NCBI RefSeq assembly: GCF_000019965.1
Contig: NC_010571.1
Location: 558,001-622,000 of the forward strand
Direction of reading: 5' to 3'
DNA from: Opitutus terrae PB90-1
Lineage (GTDB): Bacteria > Verrucomicrobiota > Verrucomicrobiia > Opitutales > Opitutaceae
Length of the DNA: 64,000 nt
Position 1 is the first letter of the stretch, and each line of letters starts with the position of its first letter. The position numbers and the translations under genes are program-made. The notes under the pieces are model-generated. The model worked only from the letters and a program-made list of their open reading frames with translations. It was not told where the DNA came from and made no database searches. Of this stretch, positions 1-6,976 are shown piece by piece.

Positions 1-351
1 CTCGATCCGCGGCAGCTGCTGTTTCGCGAGGCTGACGCGTGCGAGAATGCTGACAAAAATCGACGACAGGAGGAAGAACACGCGCATCGCCTGGCCCACA
101 TAGCTGAACTGGAGCAGGCCGCTGAACGCGTCGTTGCGTCCGAGGAACGGCGAATGGAAGTCCCACGCAACCCAGCCGAGAATGCCAAACTGGCCGATGA
201 TCGCGATCGTCGCGATGAGGTCGTGCCGTTTTTTCGGCAGCACCATCTCCACCACGAGCAGCAGCAACGCGAGGCAGCCGAGTGCGATCTCGGGGATGAG
301 CCCGGACCACTCGTTCAACGAGGCGGCGTGTTTGACGGCTTCGAGATTCAT
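1..351 (-). CDS. nuoN: NADH-quinone oxidoreductase subunit N, 5' part only
   Basis: This is the first 117 codons of the last gene of the complex I operon; the rest lies beyond the left edge. NuoN is one of three antiporter-like membrane subunits of the proton-pumping arm. The visible protein starts MNLEAVKHAASLNEWSGLIP and shows three hydrophobic stretches (about residues 18-38, 44-62 and 85-108), as expected for the N-terminus. The ATG at 351-349 follows nuoM after a 172-bp spacer occupied by a long stem-loop. Identity rests on position directly after nuoM and on the hydrophobic profile. Confidence 0.85.
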   Translation of the reverse strand, partial: MNLEAVKHAASLNEWSGLIPEIALGCLALLLLVVEMVLPKKRHDLIATIAIIGQFGILGWVAWDFHSPFLGRNDAFSGLLQFSYVGQAMRVFFLLSSIFVSILARVSLAKQQLPRIE

Positions 352-367
352 GGCGACGTCGGAAGAG

Positions 368-531
368 CCCGCGAATCACGCGAATCCACGCGAACGGCGC
401 GGGGCCGGGAAGGGATACGATCGTTTATGCGGGCGACCAGCCTGCGGTGATCCACCGGACGATCGGCGGTGGTATCGCGTTCCGCGCGGAGAAAGGCTTT
501 CAGGTTCGCGTCCATTCGCGTGATTAGCGGG
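368..531. repeat. Long stem-loop between nuoM and nuoN (CGCGAATCA family)
   Basis: The left arm at 368-397 reads cccgcgaatcacgcgaatcc and continues with one more acgcgaa unit. The right arm at 503-531 is its near-perfect reverse complement. Each arm is built from units of about 9-10 nt. The nuoM stop codon TAA (526-524) lies inside the right arm, so the element ends the gene. Related copies occur in three other nuo spacers. Confidence 0.8.
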
Positions 532-2053
532 CGACGGCGGTTTGAATGGCTGCGGCGGGCGCGGATGCGCTCAACGCGGCGTTGATCGGCGTGGAGATCG
601 ACTTCGGCCAGAAGCCGACAAAAAGCAGCGCCGCGAGCAGGATCAACGCGGGCACCTTCTCGGACCAGCGGAGATCGGCCGGCGGATGCTGCGCCGTGAC
701 GGTCGCCAGCGCGGCGGTCGGCGCGCCGAAGAAAACGTTCGCCACCGAGCGCAACCCATAGATCGCGGAAATGATGATGCCGCTCACCGCCAGCGCCGTG
801 ATCAACGGTGAAAACCGCCACAGCGCGATGAAGATGGTGAACTCGCCCCAGAAATTTGCGAAGCCTGGCAGCCCGATGCTCGCGAATGTCGCCGCGGTGA
901 AGAACGCGGCGAGCACCGGCGTTTTCTGCGCAAGTCCGCCCATCTCGTCCATGGCGAACGTGTGCGTACGATGATGAATCGACGTCGCCAGCAGGAACAA
1001 CAGCGCCACCGAGAGGCCGTGTGCCACCATGATCATCACGACGCCGCCGACGCCGAGCGTGCTGCCCGCCGCGATGCCGAGGAACGCATAACCCATGTGC
1101 ATGACCGAGCTGTAACCGATCATCTGCTTCAGGTCGCGTTGCGCCATCGTGATGAGGCCGACGACGAGCACATTGCCGATCACAGCGAGCCACGCCAGCG
1201 GGTGCGACCAGTGCGCAAGGCCGGCGGGCAGCAGCGGTAGCGCAACCTGAATGAGACCGTACAAGCCGAACTTCTTGAGCACGCCGGCGTGCAGCATCGC
1301 GGCCGAGCTGGGAGCCGCGCCGTAGCCCAGCGGCGCCCAGGTGTGGAACGGCCAGAGCGAAACCAGGATGCCGAACCCGAACATCAGCACCGCAAAGATA
1401 TTCTGCTGCAGCGTCTCGCCCAGCGGCTGGCCGGCGACGTATTGGCGCAGCGTGATCAGGTCGAAGGAGTTCGCCCCACTCTTCACGTAGAGCGCGATCA
1501 GCCCCAGCAGCGACAGCATCGCGCCCACGGTGAGATAGATCGTCAGCTTCATCGCGGCGTAGCTGCGATCGCGGCCTCCCCACACGCCGACCATGATGAA
1601 CGTCGGAATCAGCGCGAGTTCGTGGAAAAAATAGAAGAAGAAGACGTCGACGCTCGCGAACACGCCCAGCAGTCCGCCCTGCATGATCAGCAGGAGCATC
1701 AGGTAAATCTTCAGTCGCTCCGCCTGTGATTGGATCGCGTAGAGGCCGGCCGCGAGGCCGACGAGCGCGGCGAGCACAAACAGCGGCAGCGAGATGCCGT
1801 TGAGCCCCAGCTTGAGGCCGATGCCATAGGCGCTGAGCCCCGTCGGATAGTTCGTCAAAAACGCGTAGCCGTTCTCCTGCGGAACGGCGCTGAAGTGCCA
1901 CCATACGTGCAGCGCGAGCAGCGCGGGAATTCCGAACGCCACGTAGGCCAGTCGGACCGACCAGCGTTTCGGCAGCCCGGCGGCGATGGCGAGCGCCAGC
2001 GCGAGCGGGGACGCGATCGAGACGAGGAGAGGATCGAAGGGCAGATTGCTCAT
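524..2053 (-). CDS. nuoM: NADH-quinone oxidoreductase subunit M
   Basis: Proton-translocating, antiporter-like membrane subunit of respiratory complex I, 509 residues, in the family's usual range. It is hydrophobic throughout, with about 14 predicted membrane helices. The conserved NuoM features are visible: FFYFFHELALIPTFIMVG carries the conserved glutamate, followed by the WPFHTWAPLGYGAAPSSAA segment and the KQMIGYSSVMHMGYA segment with its lysine. I chose ATG 2053 (MSNLPFDPLL); an upstream GTG would add nine unlikely residues that come from spacer DNA. It lies between nuoL and nuoN. Its stop codon is formed by the stem-loop that fills the downstream spacer. Confidence 0.96.
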   Translation of the reverse strand: MSNLPFDPLLVSIASPLALALAIAAGLPKRWSVRLAYVAFGIPALLALHVWWHFSAVPQENGYAFLTNYPTGLSAYGIGLKLGLNGISLPLFVLAALVGLAAGLYAIQSQAERLKIYLMLLLIMQGGLLGVFASVDVFFFYFFHELALIPTFIMVGVWGGRDRSYAAMKLTIYLTVGAMLSLLGLIALYVKSGANSFDLITLRQYVAGQPLGETLQQNIFAVLMFGFGILVSLWPFHTWAPLGYGAAPSSAAMLHAGVLKKFGLYGLIQVALPLLPAGLAHWSHPLAWLAVIGNVLVVGLITMAQRDLKQMIGYSSVMHMGYAFLGIAAGSTLGVGGVVMIMVAHGLSVALLFLLATSIHHRTHTFAMDEMGGLAQKTPVLAAFFTAATFASIGLPGFANFWGEFTIFIALWRFSPLITALAVSGIIISAIYGLRSVANVFFGAPTAALATVTAQHPPADLRWSEKVPALILLAALLFVGFWPKSISTPINAALSASAPAAAIQTAVAR

Positions 2054-2120
2054 CGCGAAAGCCGGACACAAACCAACCACCGATTACACGGATTCACATG
2101 GCTCGATCCGATCGGAATCA

Positions 2121-2197
2121 TTACAGAAGAGAACGAAGGAAACGAAGTATCGCCGGCAAACGAGGAGACCTTCGTTCCCTTCGTTGCCTTCTGTAGA
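2121..2197. repeat. Stem-loop between nuoL and nuoM (GAACGAAGGAAACGAAG type)
   Basis: The left arm at 2121-2147 contains gaacgaaggaaacgaag. The right arm at 2169-2197 contains the complementary ccttcgttcccttcgttgcc. Both outer ends match too (ttacagaag against cttctgtag). The arms again consist of short near-tandem units. A single arm of a further type (accaccgattacacggattc) lies next to it at about 2078-2099 with no visible partner. Confidence 0.75.
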
Positions 2198-2219
2198 AAA
2201 GGTTCGACATCGAAGCTCA

Positions 2220-4088
2220 TCACAGCACTCCCTTCGCGAACAGCCAGAGGACGGCGACGCCGCCGAGGAACCAATACACGTAAGCGTTCAGCTTGCCGAC
2301 GTGCACGGCGCGCGCGCCGAGCCCGAAAAGTCCGACCACGCCGGCGAGTCCGCGGATGATCAGGCCGGCGAGGAAGATCTGCTCGAGGAAGTTCAGCAGC
2401 ATCGCGAACCGCTGCTGCACTTTCGCCACGTAGTAATCGTAGGCGGCGTCGAACGAATTGCGCAGTCCAACCAGCGAGGTGAACGCACCGGGCGACTTCA
2501 CCGCGAGGGCGTCCTCGGCCCCCGGCCGATAGAAGGCGTAGCCGGCTCCCGCGCCGATCACCATCACCGCCAGGCTCGTCAGCAGGATCGTGGTATGCGT
2601 GCTGCCGTGCGCCTCGGGCACAAGATCGAGCACGCCGGTGAACACGTCGGGATAGAGGCCGATGTAGCCGCCCAGGATCGCGAGCGCGGCGAGAACGATC
2701 AGCGGCATCGTCAACACGCTGCCGCTTTCGTGTGCATGCTCCGCGTGTTCGCTGCGTGGCGCGCCGAAGAAGGTGATCTTCCACACGCGCACCATATAGC
2801 ACGCGGTGAGGATCGCGGTGAATGCGAGCACCACGAAGACGGCGGCATTCTTTTGGTACGCGAGGAGCAGGATCGCGTCCTTCGAGAAAAAGCCGGCGAG
2901 TCCCGGCATGCCAATGATCGCGAGCACGCCGATCGTGAAGGTGGCGAACGTGACCGGCATCCGCTTCACCAGTCCGCCCATCTTGAAAATGTCCTGTTCG
3001 TGGTGACAGCCGTGGATGACCGAGCCAGAGCCGAGGAAGAGCAGTGCCTTGAAAAAGGCGTGCGTGACGAGGTGGAACATCGCCGCGCCCACGCCGGCGG
3101 CGATCACGATCTCGTGCACGGCGCCGCCCATCTCGTGTCGCTCCGCGAGCGAACCGAGTCCGAACGCCGCCACCATGTAGCCGAGTTGGGAGAGCGTGGA
3201 GTAAGCGAGGACCTTTTTGATGTCGCTCTGCACGATGGCGCAGAGCGCGGCGTAGAGCGCAGTGGCGGTGCCGACCCACATGATCACGGTGAGCGCCTCG
3301 GGCACCATCAGCACGTTGATCCGGCACAGCATGTAGATGCCGGCGGCGACCATCGTGGCCGCGTGGATCAAGGCGGAGACCGGCGTCGGGCCCTCCATCG
3401 CGTCGGGCAGCCAGACCTGCAGTGGCATCTGCGCGGACTTGCCGACGGCGCCGCAGAACAGCAGCAGCGGCAGCAGCGCGCCGACCGGCTGCACGCCGTC
3501 GAGTTCGCTGAGAGTCACCGTGCCGTGAACCCAGTAACACATCGCGATACCGAGCAGGAAACCAAAGTCGCCCACGCGATTGACGATGAAAGCTTTTTTG
3601 GCGGCGGCGCTGGCGGACGGACGCTCGTGCCAGTGGCCGATCAGCAGCCAGGAGCTGAAGCCGACCAGCTCCCAAAAAACGAACATCATGAACAGATTGT
3701 CGGCGACGGTGATGCCGATCATCGAGAACATGAAGATCGAGAGTCCGCCGAAGTAGCGCGCCTTGGCGGTGTCCTCGCGCATGTAACCGAACGAAAAGAC
3801 GTGGATGAAGAAACCCACGACGCCGACGACGAAGAGCATCAGCGCGGCGAGATCATCGAACTTGAACCCAAGCGGGAACGAGAAGTCGCCCAGCCGCAGC
3901 CACTCGGCGGTCGCTTCGAAACGGTGATTGCCGAAGGCGAGGATCAACGCGCCGGTGGCGATCCCCGCGGCCGCGAGCACAGAAACCACGGCCGCGATCT
4001 CACCGGCCCGACGGAGGAACAACGCGATCACCGCCGCCGAGGCGAGCGGCAGAAGCAGGACGAGCAAAGCGAGCTGGGTCGGCGTCAT
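2220..4088 (-). CDS. nuoL: NADH-quinone oxidoreductase subunit L
   Basis: Largest antiporter-like membrane subunit of complex I, 622 residues, normal for NuoL. It starts MTPTQLALLVLLLPLASAAV at ATG 4088. Typical elements are FMMFVFWELVGFSSWLLIGH with the conserved glutamate, GAVGKSAQMPLQVWLPDAME with the conserved lysine and WLPDAMEGPTPVSALIHAAT, and the C-terminal lateral region ending in a last membrane helix (WFLGGVAVLWLFAKG). It is separated from nuoK and nuoM by spacers of about 165 bp, both holding stem-loops, although one operon is the simplest reading. Confidence 0.96.
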   Translation of the reverse strand: MTPTQLALLVLLLPLASAAVIALFLRRAGEIAAVVSVLAAAGIATGALILAFGNHRFEATAEWLRLGDFSFPLGFKFDDLAALMLFVVGVVGFFIHVFSFGYMREDTAKARYFGGLSIFMFSMIGITVADNLFMMFVFWELVGFSSWLLIGHWHERPSASAAAKKAFIVNRVGDFGFLLGIAMCYWVHGTVTLSELDGVQPVGALLPLLLFCGAVGKSAQMPLQVWLPDAMEGPTPVSALIHAATMVAAGIYMLCRINVLMVPEALTVIMWVGTATALYAALCAIVQSDIKKVLAYSTLSQLGYMVAAFGLGSLAERHEMGGAVHEIVIAAGVGAAMFHLVTHAFFKALLFLGSGSVIHGCHHEQDIFKMGGLVKRMPVTFATFTIGVLAIIGMPGLAGFFSKDAILLLAYQKNAAVFVVLAFTAILTACYMVRVWKITFFGAPRSEHAEHAHESGSVLTMPLIVLAALAILGGYIGLYPDVFTGVLDLVPEAHGSTHTTILLTSLAVMVIGAGAGYAFYRPGAEDALAVKSPGAFTSLVGLRNSFDAAYDYYVAKVQQRFAMLLNFLEQIFLAGLIIRGLAGVVGLFGLGARAVHVGKLNAYVYWFLGGVAVLWLFAKGVL

Positions 4089-4102
4089 GAACAGAAATCG
4101 GG

Positions 4103-4245
4103 CAGGGCCCCAGAGCGCACAGAGCGCAGCCGAGAGACCACAGAGAGTCGCTGGTCGGCGGATGTCGGAACGCTGCTAATACCCGGTGTCATGTTGTATT
4201 TCTCTGTGATCTCTGTGTCTGGGCTCTGTGGTCTCTGTGACAGAA
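4103..4245. repeat. Stem-loop between nuoK and nuoL (CACAGAG type)
   Basis: The left arm at about 4103-4149 is made of cagagcgcacagagcgcagc and ccgagagaccacagagagtc. The right arm at about 4199-4243 is made of tctctgtgatctctgtgtct and gggctctgtggtctctgtga. They pair with each other imperfectly along more than 40 nt. This is a third sequence type with the same architecture as the other nuo spacers. Confidence 0.75.
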
Positions 4246-4251
4246 ATCGCC

Positions 4252-4560
4252 TCAGTTTTTCAGGCTGTTGAGTTCGTCGACCTCGACCGTCTGGCGCTTG
4301 CGGAAGAGCGCAACGATGATGGCGAGACCGACGGCGACCTCCGCCGCGGCGACGGTCAGGATGAAGAACACAAACACGTTGCCGCCGCCGGTCCCGTTGA
4401 ACCGGGAGAATGCGACGAAGCCGAGCGTCGACGCGACGAGCATCAGCTCGAGTCCCATGAACAGGATCAGCGTATTGCGGCGGAAGAGCACACCGATGAA
4501 GCCGATCGCGAACAGCACGGCACTGAGCACGAGGTAGGTGTTGAGCGTGGCCGGGATCAT
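4252..4560 (-). CDS. nuoK: NADH-quinone oxidoreductase subunit K
   Basis: Small three-helix membrane subunit of complex I, 102 residues, the usual length. It starts [20 protein letters not shown]. The conserved NuoK core [16 protein letters not shown] contains the membrane glutamate needed for proton transfer, and a second buried glutamate lies in [19 protein letters not shown]. The start ATG overlaps the nuoJ stop (ATGA, 4560-4557), pointing to coupled translation. Confidence 0.97.
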
Positions 4561-5066
4561 TTCGCTCCCTCCGTGGTGTCGAACTTCTTGCTGAGCACGA
4601 TCACGCCGAGCATCGCGATGAGCAGGAGGAAACCGACGATCTGCACCGGCAGCAGGTAGGTGGTGAACAGCTCGTACGCGTAGACCTTGAGCGAAGCGCC
4701 GACGGCGGTTGGTACCGGCGCGGCGGCAAGGCCGGGCGCCTGATAAAGTGTGAGCACGCCGACCGCGAGCAGCGCGACGGAGACCAGCGTCGCGAACATG
4801 CCGAGCGGCCGGCGCGGGCGAACCTTAGTCGTGTGGGTGTCGAGCAGCATCACGATAAAGAGGAACAGCGCGGCGACTGCCCCCGCATAGACCAGCAGCA
4901 GCACGAACGCGAGCAGGTAGGCCTCGAGCATCACGAAGAGGCCCGTCACGCCGATCAACGAAAGCATGAAGCACATCGCGGCGTTGACCGTGTTGCGATT
5001 GAGCACGGCGCCGAGCGCGGCAATCACCGCGAGCAGGACGAAGACGTTGAAGAGGAACGAGGCCAT
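4557..5066 (-). CDS. nuoJ: NADH-quinone oxidoreductase subunit J
   Basis: Membrane subunit of complex I, 169 residues, five predicted helices. It starts [20 protein letters not shown]. The conserved NuoJ segment is visible around [20 protein letters not shown], where the family has its pi-bulge helix. It begins 4 bp after the nuoI stop and overlaps nuoK by 4 bp, so nuoI, nuoJ and nuoK form a tight translational block. Confidence 0.95.
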
Positions 5067-5070
5067 GATC

Positions 5071-5613
5071 TCAGTGGTGCGCCTTGTTGTGCAGCTCGGC
5101 GGCCTTCTTCTTGTCCCATTTGAAATGCTGGTCGGGCAGCGTGCCGCCGAGCTCGTAGAGCCGCTGCTTGTTGTTGACCATTTCGGCGCGGGTGTAGCCG
5201 GTCATCGTGTACTGCTGCTGCAGGAAAATCGCCTCCTCGGGACAAACCTCCTGGCACATGCCGCAGTAGATGCAGCGGAGCATGTCGATCTCGAACTCGC
5301 GTGGCGCGCGCTCGACGTGCGCGGTCGGCGCATCGGCGGCAATCTCGCCCGGCCAGATCCGGATCGCCTTCGGCGGGCAGACGAATTCGCACAACTGGCA
5401 GGAGACGCATTTCTCGCGGCCGTTCGGATCCTTCACCAGCGTGGGCACGCCGCGATAGCCGGGCGGGATTGCCGGCCGCTGCTCCGGATACTCCATCGTC
5501 TGCTTCTTGCGGACGAGATGGCGGAACGTGGTCTTCAGCCCGCCGAGGATTTGCGGGATGTAGGTGCGCTCGGCGAGAGTGAGCGGCTTACGTTCGACGG
5601 GGACGACGGGCAT
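5071..5613 (-). CDS. nuoI: NADH-quinone oxidoreductase subunit I, 2x[4Fe-4S]
   Basis: Ferredoxin-like subunit of the peripheral arm of complex I that carries electrons to NuoB. It has 180 residues and two classic motifs: CVSCQLCEFVCP and CIYCGMCQEVCP, each binding one [4Fe-4S] cluster. It starts MPVVPVERKPLTLAERTYIP at ATG 5613, 10 bp after the nuoH stop. The EEAIFL segment after the second motif is also typical. Confidence 0.97.
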   Translation of the reverse strand: MPVVPVERKPLTLAERTYIPQILGGLKTTFRHLVRKKQTMEYPEQRPAIPPGYRGVPTLVKDPNGREKCVSCQLCEFVCPPKAIRIWPGEIAADAPTAHVERAPREFEIDMLRCIYCGMCQEVCPEEAIFLQQQYTMTGYTRAEMVNNKQRLYELGGTLPDQHFKWDKKKAAELHNKAHH

Positions 5614-5623
5614 TGGGAAGGAG

Positions 5624-6868
5624 TTAGATTGTCGCAGCTTTCTGCGGCCGGAACATGAAGGCCAGGAACCCGAGCGTGGCCACGGCGATCACCGCGTAGG
5701 CGGGCAGCCCCAGCTGCAGGTCCTTCGCGGCGATGACCGCCGCGTAGAAAATGAGATTGGCGATGGAGAGCGGGAGAAGCTTGCGCCAGCCGATCTGCAT
5801 CACCTGGTCGTAGCGGAACCGCGGCAGCGTCCAGCGGACCCACATGAAGAAGAAGATCATCGCGAGGACCTTCGCGAGGAAGATGACGATCGACAACACG
5901 CCGAGCAGGAAGGGGTGGCTGGTGAGGTTCAGCCACTCGGCCAGCGTGGTGAGCGGGAGCCAGGGCAGCGGATTCCAACCGCCGCCGAAGAGCAGCATGA
6001 ACACCGCGGAACCCACGATCATGTGCGAATACTCCGCGACAAAGAACAGGCCCCACTTGAACGCGCCGTATTCGGTGTGGAAACTGCCGACAAGGTCCGC
6101 CTCCGACTCGATCGTGTCGAACGGCTGGCGATTCGTTTCGGCAAACAGCGCGACGAGGAAGATGAACGCGGACACCGGCATGTAGAAGCCGAACCAGAGT
6201 CCGTTGAGCTGCGGGAACGTGCCGCTCTGCATCTCGACCGCACGCGTGAAGCCCATCGTCGCCTCCGCGCCGGGCGTGTTGATCCAGAGGAAAACCGGCA
6301 GCACGGCGAGCGTCATCGAAAGCTCGTAGGAGATCAGCTGCGCCGAGGCGCGAATGCTCCCGAGGAACGGATACTTCGAATTCGAGGCCCAGCCGGCGAG
6401 GATCAGCGAGTAGACGCTGAGCGAGGCGACCGCAAACACGCCGAGGATGCCGATGTCGACCGGCGCGAGTCCGAGTGCGATCAACCGCCCCGCCTCGTCC
6501 AGGTAGGCGCCGAACGGCACGACGGTCACGGTCGTCAGCGCAGGGATCATCGCGAGGATCGGCGCCGCGATGAAGTAGAACTTGTTTACGTGTCCCGGCG
6601 TGGAGTCTTCCTTGAAGAGCATCTTGCCGCCGTCGGCCATGACGTGAAACAGGCCGAGCCGCTGCAGGAACCGGCCGAGGAACGGAATCCACCCGATCCA
6701 CGGCACGATGGCGCGGTTCGGCCCCGGACGATCCTGCACCCACGCCGCGACCTTGCGCTCCGCCATCGAGCAGATGCCCGCGATCGGGAAGATCACGAGG
6801 ATCACCGCCAGGCCCTTGAGCAGACCCTGGATGAGCGGGTGGAGGTTGAAATAGAAGTCAGCGATCAC
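5624..6868 (-). CDS. nuoH: NADH-quinone oxidoreductase subunit H
   Basis: Membrane subunit of complex I next to the quinone site. The family marks AERKVAAWVQDRPGPNRA, LFAETNRQPFD and ESEADLVGSFHTEY are all present. The start is unclear. GTG 6868 gives 414 residues starting VIADFYFNLHPLIQG, and a TTG at 6916 would add 16 residues but lies inside a palindromic element at 6887-6950. If that 64-bp element is removed, the ATG at 6980, which overlaps the nuoG stop as ATGA, comes into frame and gives MNALQLSIDV followed by LFLLPPVIADF. I infer that the element displaced the ancestral start. The rest of the gene is intact. Confidence 0.93.
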   Translation of the reverse strand: MIADFYFNLHPLIQGLLKGLAVILVIFPIAGICSMAERKVAAWVQDRPGPNRAIVPWIGWIPFLGRFLQRLGLFHVMADGGKMLFKEDSTPGHVNKFYFIAAPILAMIPALTTVTVVPFGAYLDEAGRLIALGLAPVDIGILGVFAVASLSVYSLILAGWASNSKYPFLGSIRASAQLISYELSMTLAVLPVFLWINTPGAEATMGFTRAVEMQSGTFPQLNGLWFGFYMPVSAFIFLVALFAETNRQPFDTIESEADLVGSFHTEYGAFKWGLFFVAEYSHMIVGSAVFMLLFGGGWNPLPWLPLTTLAEWLNLTSHPFLLGVLSIVIFLAKVLAMIFFFMWVRWTLPRFRYDQVMQIGWRKLLPLSIANLIFYAAVIAAKDLQLGLPAYAVIAVATLGFLAFMFRPQKAATI

Positions 6869-6886
6869 GGGAGGTAACAGAAATAG

Positions 6887-6950
6887 GTAGGGCGCGACCG
6901 CTGGGCGCGCCAGCAACGACGAACCAGACGGCCCGGCGGTCCGTCCCTAC
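6887..6950. repeat. 64-bp palindromic element at the nuoG/nuoH junction
   Basis: Read on the minus strand it begins gtagggacggaccgccgggc, and its other end, on the plus strand, begins gtagggcgcgaccgctgggc. The two ends therefore form an imperfect inverted repeat with arms of about 25 nt. The length is not a multiple of three. It sits between the ATG that overlaps the nuoG stop and the conserved body of nuoH. Confidence 0.75.
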
Positions 6951-6976
6951 CACGTCGATGGACAGCTGAAGCGCGT

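Noticed and set aside
1986-4271. Open frame of 761 codons on the plus strand
   Set aside because: It is antisense to nuoL and runs through two stem-loop spacers. The His/Asp/Glu/Arg-rich product has no family features.
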